Shown here piece after piece: positions 44,315 to 53,075 of a stretch of DNA of 64,000 bases. The number at the start of each line of letters is the position of its first letter. The first letter of the stretch is position 1. The stretch is taken from positions 3,720,001-3,784,000 of the forward strand of contig JAEUWY010000001.1 of assembly GCA_022059125.1 (NCBI GenBank). Reading direction: 5' to 3'. This DNA comes from Corynespora cassiicola (lineage: Eukaryota; Ascomycota; Dothideomycetes; Pleosporales; Corynesporascaceae). A program made the translations under genes and the position numbers. A model generated the notes under the pieces. That model made no database searches. It saw nothing but the letters and a program-made list of their open reading frames with translations, and was not told the origin of the DNA.

Positions 44315-45125
44315 ATGGCGCTTCCGAAACTCATACAACTGCGCGATGATTTGCAGATGTCTACTTGGATTCTCGTTGGGGCCTGTCTCCAGGCATCACT
44401 GCTGATCTTTCTACCACCCCGTGTTGCTATCGCACCCTCATTCCTCCTCCTACTTACACGCCTTTTTATCTTCCTTTTTACTCGTCAAGGGCTTCTTCCA
44501 GACTCCAGTTTGAAAGATTCTCGTCTAGGAAAATACACTGCACAGATTCCTCAGCATGATGGCTCTTTTTCAAAAGAGCCGTCCGACCAAGATATGGTGG
44601 TATTCATCCTGGGAGCGCAGTCCAACCAGTGCGTAGATAAATCTACTATTCCGCTACAAATGTCACAAGTACTGACAGGCCGGACTACCAGCGTGCAAGG
44701 ACGTTTTGCTCCAAACTTTCTAGCATTGGGTGACGCTTTCGGCGACATGTGGCGAGACCTCGCAAAAAACCGCGAGAAGAACGGATGTATGCAAAAATCT
44801 TCCTGCCGCAAACTTGTTACTAATACGTAAGATAGACTTGGGCAAGACGTCAACCCTTTATGGTACAGATCGAGACAGCGGAAACACCGCGGTGTGGATC
44901 TCGTACTGGACATCTGTTGAAAAACTCCACGAGTGGGCTTTGGGGCCTCTGCACAAGAGGGGCATGGCGATGTTTTATAACAAGAAAAAGAGTACCCCAC
45001 ATATTGGTCTTATGCATGAGCTGTATGTGGTGCCGAAGAAGAATTGGGAAAATGTTTATTATAATTTTACTCCCTTCGGGATGGGTATGTTGATGAGACA
45101 CTACATTTGGAAAGCATGTTGCTGA
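44315..45125 (+). CDS. DUF4188 family protein (monooxygenase-like)
   Basis: Model: join(44315..44786, 44836..45125), 253 aa. The 49-nt intron has donor GTATGC, a perfect TACTAAT branch and TAG acceptor; splicing restores NREKNGY-LGKTSTLYGTD. An N-terminal hydrophobic hairpin (about 17-60) precedes the soluble domain. Marks of DUF4188 (a ferredoxin-like fold of the ABM/EthD type): GKYTAQIP, VVFILGAQSN, FAPNFLALGDAFGDMWRDL, WISYWTSVEKLHEWALGPLH, and HIGLMHELYVVPKKNWENVY. The family is often found near fungal secondary-metabolite or aldoxime genes and has no settled reaction. Neighbours here are a PTH11-like receptor and a decayed MFS exporter, so it may be a remnant of a metabolite locus. That is inference. 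Confidence 0.83.
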
Positions 45126-45962
45126 TGTACGATTAGGTCAAACTCACCCTACCCACAAGGAGAAAAGTGGATCTTTCAGGAGTGTTAGTCCCTTGATTAA
45201 AGCAGATGGTCCAACGTGGAAGAGTTCCAGTTCCAGGATGGGCTGGTAGAGTTTTCGGACATGAATCCATCAATATGGAGGAGTCTTCTTCCATTTAGCT
45301 ACATAATCAACTTTACATAAAGCAAGAATCCAATTAAACGAAGCCTCGATTTTCTTTTCATCATGCAGGCGGCGTTGTAGGTGCTCTTCTATGCAAAATT
45401 ACCCATCTTCTGGGGGACAGAAGAACCAAGAAAGTAAACCAGAGCTGTGCAGGCATCGAATCGTTCAAAGATGTTTTTTATGTGACGGCCGCACAAAAGC
45501 GAGAAAGAAATTTAGGGGCGGCAAATGTCCATCGCATCAGAACACAACTTTATCAGGCATCCAATCAGGCAACCTTCCCACGATGTCGCAACTTTGCAAC
45601 TGCTTCGCCCCACAAAAGCTCCTGCAAGAGGGGTGTCATGTTAGTTGGTGGCCTAAAGCTAGCACGGCACAGATTCTGACCCTGGTCGATGGTCACACAT
45701 TATCTAGTCCCGATGGTTTGGTAATGCCGAAAATGGGTTAGCAGTACGCGCGCCAAGCACCAACTCGTAATAATGGCACGCTTTAGGGCACAGTCTTGTC
45801 TAATTGGCATATATATTGCAACAAGAGATTTCTGAAGCAACATGTTCCAGATACTGGCTTTTAAAGTGTCGCCTGTGGAAAACATCTGTGGTCCCTTTTC
45901 TAAATTTTGGTTTGATTGCAACAAAAAAACCAGACGATTTTAACAACAGCAAAATTTCCCAA
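45126..45962. other. Intergenic region
   Basis: Downstream of the DUF4188 gene and upstream of the MFS pseudogene. Overlapping open frames at 45391-45741 and 45482-45679 (plus) carry some protein-like sequence but no recognised motif and no splice partner. Confidence 0.4.
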
Positions 45963-47179
45963 ATGGCCGCACACAACGAAGACATTAACACTTCATTGAA
46001 ATTACCGGAAAAAGATGCATTTGAATCAAAAGATGGTGAAAGATCAAATTATCTTACAGGACTAAAGCTTCACATCATGACTTTTGGGTATTTTCCACAC
46101 AGCACAATACGCTGCAGTTCAACTAGAACTTGGCAAGACTTTGTCTAAGACTATATCTAGTAAATCTTGAGGTGAATATAATCAGCACTTCCCTCATTGC
46201 GATCACAAAAAGCCTCAGAGGATTCGATCAAAGTCGATGGATCCTTACAAGTTACCTTTTTACATACACAGGCAGGGGATCATATATGCGAGGCTTACCA
46301 TTCATTGCTAACCCAAGCAGGCTTCATCATGATATGGGCAAAACTCAGCGATAACCTTGGACGGAAAACATGTAGTTTAACCACCATGGCAATATTCACA
46401 ATCTTCTCCGGTGCTTATGGAGCGGCACAGAATATGACACAGCTGTATGTCAAACCATCCGGCACATGTATTCATTGAATATACCTGATTATCCACAGTA
46501 TCATCTTTCGGGAATTTCAAGGAATTGGAGTAGCTGGCGGATTCGCGCTGACAATTGTCATTATTCAAGAAATGGTACCCAAGGACAGGTATCCCGGCTA
46601 CGGGGCTCTCATGGCCGCCGATATGGCTCTTTCCACACTATCAGGTCCACTTTTCGGCGGTATCATTAGCAGCAACTCGACATGGAAATGGACATCTGCC
46701 AAAAGCTGTGTACGCCTATGAGGTCCTAGCGGGGCTGGGGGCGGGAGCTACGTTTAGCTTCAGTATACTGATTACTCCTCATGTAGTCGAACTTCGCCAT
46801 TTATGTGAGAATTTACTTTCCATCGCCTATCAGGGGTTGGGATAATTGCTGACTTGAAAAAGCGACGGCAAACGGCGCCTTGATCGAGTTCAGGATTCTC
46901 GGGGATGCGGTGGGCCTTGCCATCGTGACGTGTGCCTTTGATAACTATCTCACCCGCGAGCTTGCGAAACTAGTTAGTCCGGAGCAAGCTCATGAGCTGT
47001 TGAGGTCTACTGCTTTGATACACGAACTTCCTGAGGGTCTTTGAGAGCGCGTGATCAGGGCGTTTGCCGAGGAATTTACGGTACAGATGAAGATTACTAC
47101 GGCCTTTGCTGCGTTACAGATGGTGGGTATTGCGATGATATGGAAGCGGAAACAGATCTCTGTAATAGAAAAGAAATGA
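45963..47179 (+). pseudogene. MFS drug-type exporter, internally deleted and interrupted
   Basis: Remnant of a 14-helix-type multidrug/metabolite exporter. Exons can be followed: 45963-46087 (N-terminal tail to the first helix), 46150 onward (LVNLEVNIISTSLIAITKSL, GFDQSRWILTSYLFTYTG), a segment with IMIWAKLSDNLGRKT, and one with REFQGIGVAGGFALTIVIIQ, PKDRYPGYGA and LSGPLFGGIIS. At about 46,690-46,710 the sequence jumps from TWKW straight to VYAYEVLAGLGAG in another frame. The central 150-200 residues expected in this family are missing and the frame is lost. Downstream the last part (ILGDAVGLAIVT) is readable but holds an in-frame TGA at 47042-47044, where CGA would be expected. One intron begins with GC (just after TYTG). 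The gene is clearly non-functional; its intact length would be about 550 aa. Confidence 0.75.
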
Positions 47180-47326
47180 GGAAGAGTGAGTAGAACAAGT
47201 CATTCTCAGGTTGCTTGCAGATTACATAGTGCTAGTACTGAACTTGGCATTTTAAGAATCTAGAGGCAAAGGAACGACTAGGATTAATTGTTTACTATAT
47301 AGACTGGTCCTAATGTACACTATGGT

Positions 47327-48486
47327 CTATCTGTAGAGCTTTTTAGAAAATGACCATGTAGCTTGGGGAATCTCTGGCTGGTTCATGAGTGCTCGAGAGC
47401 GAATTCTTTCTCCTTCATTCTGCAGCCATTTTATGGCGTCAACACTAGCCCCCAGTCCAAGTAATTGCTCTTTTTGCTGTAATATTAATTGATTTTCCAT
47501 AATGTCGCCGATCTTATTGGCGCTTATCTGGCCAAAAATTGGCAGACACCAGTTCCAGTCATCCTCAATTCGTCTGCAGGCCTGCTGGAAATATGCATCT
47601 TGCCGCCAATGTTTGAGCCATGCATTTGCCTCTTCTTGGTAGAATTTCTCAGAGTTTCGAAGGACCATACTTTCGCATATAGAATAGGGTACCTCGTGTG
47701 ATGATGCAGCTCCCTCTGAGATGCTCTTTAGAAATTGAACAGTCAATCTGAGGAGTGGGATGTTCGCCATCTCCTGACTTCTGTTTCTTTCGATTTCTCT
47801 CATCATCCAATTTAGGGTCAGGTCTTGTAACGTGCTTTCAGTCGCACCGATAACAAAAATCTGTTCCTGGTATATCTTGCGGAATATGTTACAGCCGATA
47901 GGAAATGTGTATGGTAGTCTTTTGTCTCTGCGATAAGCCATATCCTATGATGTGATCAGCAGTCCGTGTTTGGAACCCAAAAAGATGTCTAAACCAACCA
48001 AATACTCGGTTATTTCGCTTATGACGGAAAATATGAATGTCGACTCTTTCCCAAAGTCCTCAAGTGCAGTGAAGAATTCTATCTCAGTGCCGGAATCGGA
48101 AGACGTGAGTGTTTCCTTTTTCGTAGCCCACGCGGGTGTCAGCACACCAAGTGCACGCTTGATGAGCGAGTTGAACCGGCTTATCAACTCCTTGTATATA
48201 ACTTCTGTCATCATATCGTGATATTTCTTTGCTCTTCCTGCTAGCACAATGCGGTATGATTCTCTGTATAAGTCTTCAAAGCTTTCCCTTTCGTCAATAT
48301 ATCCATTGCGCAGTATGAACTCTATTTTCCCTCTAAGCGATTCTAATGAAGAATCGGCCTGTTACATACAGGTCAGCATCACCTTGCGTCTGAGCCGTGG
48401 ACCTTCAGAAATGTAGGGCTAGCTTAGCTGCGTCGGGACGCGCTACTTACCCCTTCGTGCCCTCGTATTATCTTTTTGGGTAGCAT
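47327..48486 (-). CDS. Stand-alone cullin N-terminal half (CUL3-like), no catalytic C-terminus
   Basis: Model: complement(47327..47944, 47999..48358, 48451..48486), 337 aa. Introns are 92 nt (GTAAGT, AACAG) and 54 nt (GTTGGT, CTGAT branch, CATAG), both phase 0; the second removes an apparent in-frame TAG. The protein follows the first cullin repeats: ESFEDLYRESYRIVLAGRAK (family SFEELYRNAY helix), VIYKELISRFNSL, ISEITEYLDMAYRRDKR (family DILMYMDRVYV), LTLNWMMREIERNR, and SEKFYQEEANAWL (family FY-x-x-E helix). It stops after KEQLLGLGASVDAIKWLQ. The cullin-homology domain, RBX1 site and neddylation lysine are all missing, so it cannot form an active ligase. It may bind BTB adaptors as a competitor, or be a decaying duplicate. 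Full-length CUL3 is about 770-820 aa. Confidence 0.68.
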
Positions 48487-48719
48487 TTATGAAGTGGTAG
48501 GCTATTCAATGACGTATCTGTCTGTGAAGTGTAGCTGATATCAGATATAGTACGCGAAGACGACGCATAGAATACATTACAAGACGACAGCTTCTGGGAA
48601 TTAACACGTGCCAAGAACTAGCACACAGGCTAAAATGCGGGGTAGCAATAGGCGTTGTATTCCCAAGAGGCCCGGCACACACGATTCCTGATTTCTTCCA
48701 GAATTCATTAATTGTTCAT

Positions 48720-51155
48720 ATGTCTTTTCTATGCGAAAATTGTTCTTTTAAAGCCAGACAGGAGCCCATTGAGCATAAACTGGCACCTTTGACACAAAAA
48801 TGCCCCCTCTGTCGTATGGTATCCTCGGCAAGTAAATTTGTGAGATCATTACAAACCGAGAGTTTGCGATCCTATACAATTGACTTCAATAGTCCTATCC
48901 GTCAGGATGATATCAAAGGCGCTATTCCGCGATGTAACGCAAAGACCACTGATATGGGTGATTGGAGCCTTCAATGCTCAGGACACGACTGTTCTCAAAG
49001 AGAAGGATACACAGAATCAATGACTAAGATGAAGCCCAAGGCCGGCAAAAGAAATGGAGCGGCACTCATCCCGATCACAACAATCAGGATTCGCCGCAAC
49101 ATCAATTTTCATTGTCACATCCCTCTGAAGGCTTTCTGTCAAAATTCTGCTAATCCTACACATGATACGACCGAGAAAGAAAATAGAAGCATATCCTTCT
49201 CGAACCTGTTGGGGATTGAAGAAGTCCAATGGTCATCCACTCTGCTTAAAATCAAGGGCATTCTTTACGAATGCCAAAACAACCATGCTCACTGTCAGAA
49301 GAACATCTTGGATTCTATGAAGCACCACTCTTCGATGGAATACCGTCACCCTATCCGTTTATTACGATGCTGTTTATCGGAAAAGGGCCCAGAAGTGTGC
49401 CTTGAAGAGTTCAGCGATCGAGCTCCTCCTTATTTAACCCTCAGCCACCGATGGAGCCAATCACAACCCTGGAAAATCACGCGCAACAAAATTGATGAGG
49501 CGCGCTCATCAATCCCCTATGACCGACTCCCTAAAACATTTAGAGATGCCATAAAAATCACTGCTGAGCTCGGCATAGGGTATCTATGGGCTGACAGTAT
49601 GTGCATCATACAAGACGATAGCAAAGACTGGGAAAATCAGTCAAGCCAGATGGGTCTTATCTTTGCCCGATCCCTATGCACTCTGGCTGCTATTGACGCT
49701 TTTTCGGGGCAAACAAACGAAGATCAGGGGCTTTTGGTTTCACGGGACGCTGTACCGGCAAAGATCTCGATACGCTCCGCGTTCACCATCGAGTACGAGA
49801 AAAAGAACAAGGACGCAGCTTCGGGGACTTCAACATACACTATGAATGATGAAACTGTGGATGTGGAAAGAGAGGCAGATTTGGCTTGGGAAAATTTCGA
49901 GTTCGATATAAATTTCCAATACACACCAGTCGACATGAGCATCGAGCGGTCGGTCTGGAACACACGGGGCTGGATACTGCAAGAGCGCCTCTTATCAAAA
50001 CGCATATTATACTTCACCAAGGAACAGCTACTCTGGGAGTGTCCCCAAGGAATTTTCGATGAGAGCTCCATGCGCGAAATCAGAGTCACATCCCCATCGC
50101 CAGCCTCCACGCCCGACAACCAAAACAAGGTCCCTCAAGATTTAGCCTACTTTACCTCCACCACCAACCCCCAACGCACAAACATTCACCTCACCCTCCT
50201 CTCTCCCCCTCCCCAGCCAACAACCCCCCTCCAATCATATCCCCTTCCCTTTATCACGCTACCCGCCTACCCAACCTGGCCTTCCCACTCCCTCCTCAAA
50301 CCATGGCTCGACCTAACAACCCACTACACAACCTGCACCCTCACCTTCTCCTCCGACCGCTGGGCCGCCATCCAGGGCCTCTGCTCCCTCCTCCGCTACC
50401 GCTACGCCTCGCCCATCTACGCCGGCATCTGGGCCACAGGCGCAGACGCATGTCTGCTCTGGCACGCGCGGACAGGGCCCTTAGCCCCTTGCGCCGGGTT
50501 TCGTGCGCCGTCGTGGAGTTGGATGGGCTGGGAGGGCGGAATTGGGTATGCGTACGGGGAGGGGAGGGAGGTGGGATGGGTTGGAGATGTGGTGCCGTTG
50601 GTTTCGGGGTGTGAGTTTGATGTTGGGGCTGTGGCGGGGGAGGAGGGCGGTGAGGTGCGGGGCATTGTGGGGTTTAGGGGGACGTTGAAGTTGTCGTGTC
50701 GTGTACGGCGGGCTGGGGTCTCGGAGATGAGGTTTGGGGACTTGCATTTTTGTGAGGAGACGGGGAGGGTGGAGGATCCGTCTGCGCAGGTTTTCTTTGG
50801 CGAGATCTCGGGCGGGAGGTCGGGACCGGAGTTGCAGCGCGAGTATCGCATTGCTGAGGTTCCGCCGAGAACAAGGTTGCTGATGGGCTGTGACGAGGGT
50901 GGCCAGCATGTCATAGGATGGGTGGTCTTAGATCGTGAAGAGGAGGTTGAGGGTGAGGTGATCTGCGCGGCAATTGTAGTGCGAGTCTTGCATGGAAGGA
51001 AAGGGGTAGTGCAAGAGATTGTTGAATGTCTTGTTTTGGAAAAATTACTTGACTCAGATCCGACGGAGAAGACTTATAGAAGGGTAGGAAGAGGGAGAGT
51101 GGTGGAGAAAGGGTGGTTAGAGTGTTGTAAGGAAGATGTTTTACTTTGTATATGA
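48720..51155 (+). CDS. HET-domain (heterokaryon incompatibility) protein
   Basis: Single exon, 811 aa. The N-terminus carries the usual cysteine pairs (CENC near residue 5, CPLC near 36). The HET domain proper starts at about residue 238 with YLTLSHRW and runs through LPKTFRDAIKITAELGIGYL, WADSMCIIQDDSKDWENQSS and FARSLCTLAAIDA (about 270-325). The later family stretch is ERSVWNTRGWILQERLLSKR (about 410-430) with QLLWECPQG. HET proteins trigger growth arrest or cell death when unlike individuals fuse; here the domain is followed by a long C-terminal part of unknown fold. From about 50,160 to 50,420 the coding strand is very C-rich, and from 50,500 to 50,920 it is very G-rich, unlike the AT-richer 5' half, so the 3' half may have a different history. 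The start was chosen at the first methionine before the cysteine pairs. Confidence 0.9.
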   Translation: MSFLCENCSFKARQEPIEHKLAPLTQKCPLCRMVSSASKFVRSLQTESLRSYTIDFNSPIRQDDIKGAIPRCNAKTTDMGDWSLQCSGHDCSQREGYTESMTKMKPKAGKRNGAALIPITTIRIRRNINFHCHIPLKAFCQNSANPTHDTTEKENRSISFSNLLGIEEVQWSSTLLKIKGILYECQNNHAHCQKNILDSMKHHSSMEYRHPIRLLRCCLSEKGPEVCLEEFSDRAPPYLTLSHRWSQSQPWKITRNKIDEARSSIPYDRLPKTFRDAIKITAELGIGYLWADSMCIIQDDSKDWENQSSQMGLIFARSLCTLAAIDAFSGQTNEDQGLLVSRDAVPAKISIRSAFTIEYEKKNKDAASGTSTYTMNDETVDVEREADLAWENFEFDINFQYTPVDMSIERSVWNTRGWILQERLLSKRILYFTKEQLLWECPQGIFDESSMREIRVTSPSPASTPDNQNKVPQDLAYFTSTTNPQRTNIHLTLLSPPPQPTTPLQSYPLPFITLPAYPTWPSHSLLKPWLDLTTHYTTCTLTFSSDRWAAIQGLCSLLRYRYASPIYAGIWATGADACLLWHARTGPLAPCAGFRAPSWSWMGWEGGIGYAYGEGREVGWVGDVVPLVSGCEFDVGAVAGEEGGEVRGIVGFRGTLKLSCRVRRAGVSEMRFGDLHFCEETGRVEDPSAQVFFGEISGGRSGPELQREYRIAEVPPRTRLLMGCDEGGQHVIGWVVLDREEEVEGEVICAAIVVRVLHGRKGVVQEIVECLVLEKLLDSDPTEKTYRRVGRGRVVEKGWLECCKEDVLLCI

Positions 51156-51305
51156 ATCGTTCCACTAAGATATTACCTGAATTTCAGAGTCTATTCGTAT
51201 TGAAAACAGGCATTTTTCAATTTTTGCTGTTCAATGAACTACAACAAATACTCAGTTTCATCAGTAAAGCCTAAACCCAGGTAACAACCTCAAAGTTCCC
51301 GTCCC

Positions 51306-52374
51306 TCAACCCCTCCTCTCCAACTCAACCTCCCCATACCCCGGCGGTCCCCCATCCACACTATACCCCGGCAACACCTCCACCACAGCTCCCCTCTTCT
51401 TCGCCCTCTCCTCCCTCCTCGTCCTCATCACCAACCAAAAAGCCCACCCCCCACTTCCCCCCAAAACCACCACTATGCCAAACACAACTCCCACAATGGT
51501 CCCGACTCCCATCCCCCCGTCACCACCCCCACGGCGCTGGAAATCTGATTCGTAACGTCCGCTCGGGTATTCGGCGCTCCAGATCATGCGGTCGCCGCGC
51601 TCGAGGCCCCAGACGGGGAAGGGAACAGTGTGTGCGGTTGCCAGGGCGGGGGGTGAGGAGAGAGTCAGGATGCAGACTGCGACTGTGTGGCGTTGTCTTG
51701 AGGAGGAGAGGGGTGGGACTATGACAGAAATGCCGGGGGCATGGGGGTAAGGGATGAGGTGGGATGCTGAGCTTGCTTCGGAGGCGTCGGTGTCTAATGC
51801 GAGGAAGTTTTCTGCTAGAGAGAAGTTCGAGGATTGGATGGTGGATTGGACGGATAGGCGGGTGGAAGGGAATTGGGGGGAGTCTGGGGGGATTTTAGTT
51901 GGGGAATTAGGCGGGGAGAGGGGATGTACAGTTGTCGCATGCGCTGAATATCATGGATTTGTCCAGGTCTTCCGCGTGCATGCAGATTTGACAGGATAGG
52001 ATGATGGTTTTGTTGTCGTTTTCATCCCAGTCCATAACTATTATGTCTCCTGAGCGGACTACGACATCTTCCCTCCCAAAATCGCTGTGTAGATTTGTTT
52101 CCCCTTTTCGCTCTTCATAAGATAGTTGATCGATGGCGTTGAGGGCTATGTCTGGCCGTTCGAAGCCACGGCCGTATGTATCAGAATAAATGAGTTCTAT
52201 TTGTTCGTTTGACGATGGGAAACTCTGCTCCGATTGATTCGATCGCGAGTTGTAATCTGATATCCAATCCGAGTTGAGGGGAGGGGGATAGATCCATTGA
52301 GATCTCACCGCTGTTATGAGGGCTACGAAACATGTTACTGTGGCCGAGGCAATATTTGAACGCGCAATGGCCAT
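51306..52374 (-). CDS. Secreted/type I membrane protein, unknown function, two exons
   Basis: Model: complement(51306..51883, 51930..52374), 340 aa. A 46-nt intron (GTACAT, CTAAT branch, CCCCCAG) in phase 1 joins the frames. The protein starts with a signal peptide (IASATVTCFVALITAVRS, about 8-25). A polar ectodomain of roughly 240 residues follows, with cysteines including CQICMHAEDLD and ACDNY. One transmembrane helix (GTIVGVVFGIVVVLGGSGGW, then AFWLVM) and a basic, proline/glycine-rich cytosolic tail of about 40 residues complete it. This is the layout of a single-pass surface sensor or adhesin, but no WSC, CFEM or similar domain is evident, and I do not recognise the family. It is convergent with the HET gene, 150 bp away. 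The coding strand of exon 2 is C-rich, continuing the strand bias of the HET gene's 3' half in the opposite orientation. Confidence 0.7.
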
Positions 52375-53075
52375 GACCGATGATATGTAGCTAACATGGA
52401 GACCGAAAGAAGTAGTCGTAGTGTTCCTGAAGATAAACTTTAAATGTTTCTAGGGGTAGTGACACCAAGTAACTAGAAACTGCATGATCGTTTACGATGT
52501 TGGGGTGGGCTATGCTTATATCACGCGACGGCGCCGATCAATTGCACAGCCTCATGTTCATATGTGTGGAACCTCGTATTCGCATGCTAGCCCAATCAGG
52601 AAATTTTGAAAGTAGTCTGGGCGTTGAGATAAGGAGAGAGAATGAACTACGGCCAGCTTTGCCGTCTGGGCGTGAATTTGTTGGCAGGCTTTTCTCTATC
52701 ATTGATTGGTAATATAGCCGTGAATGAATGCATGACAACGTATTCTGAACAACTTACATAAATAACGCAAACTGAACTCAACAGCCTTGACTCGGCCTAG
52801 CTTCTTAGTGAATTCCTGCATCTACTCTGGTAGAGATGAGAATATGAGTAGCCTTTAAAGTAATCATGTAATCATGTAACGTAATATTCTAATATTTACA
52901 CTTAGGACATCACCGGCCACGATGCTCTTTTTTTTACGTCTAAGAAATGTTTACTCTAGACACATTAGATTTCTCATTGTCTTCTGATTGCTTACTAGAG
53001 TATGCAACGTGAGCGGTGTATATGCTAAAATGTGGCCAAGGCAGAGAGCCCTTCTTTCTGGATAGCATCCTGCTT
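52375..53075. other. Intergenic region
   Basis: Upstream of the single-pass membrane protein gene and downstream of the kinase gene (both minus). AT-rich after 52,700. No supported feature. Confidence 0.5.

Noticed and set aside
47945..47947. In-frame TAG in the cullin-like gene read as a nonsense mutation
   Set aside because: A 54-nt phase-0 intron with GTTGGT donor, CTGAT branch and CATAG acceptor ends exactly there, and removing it joins two conserved cullin helices.
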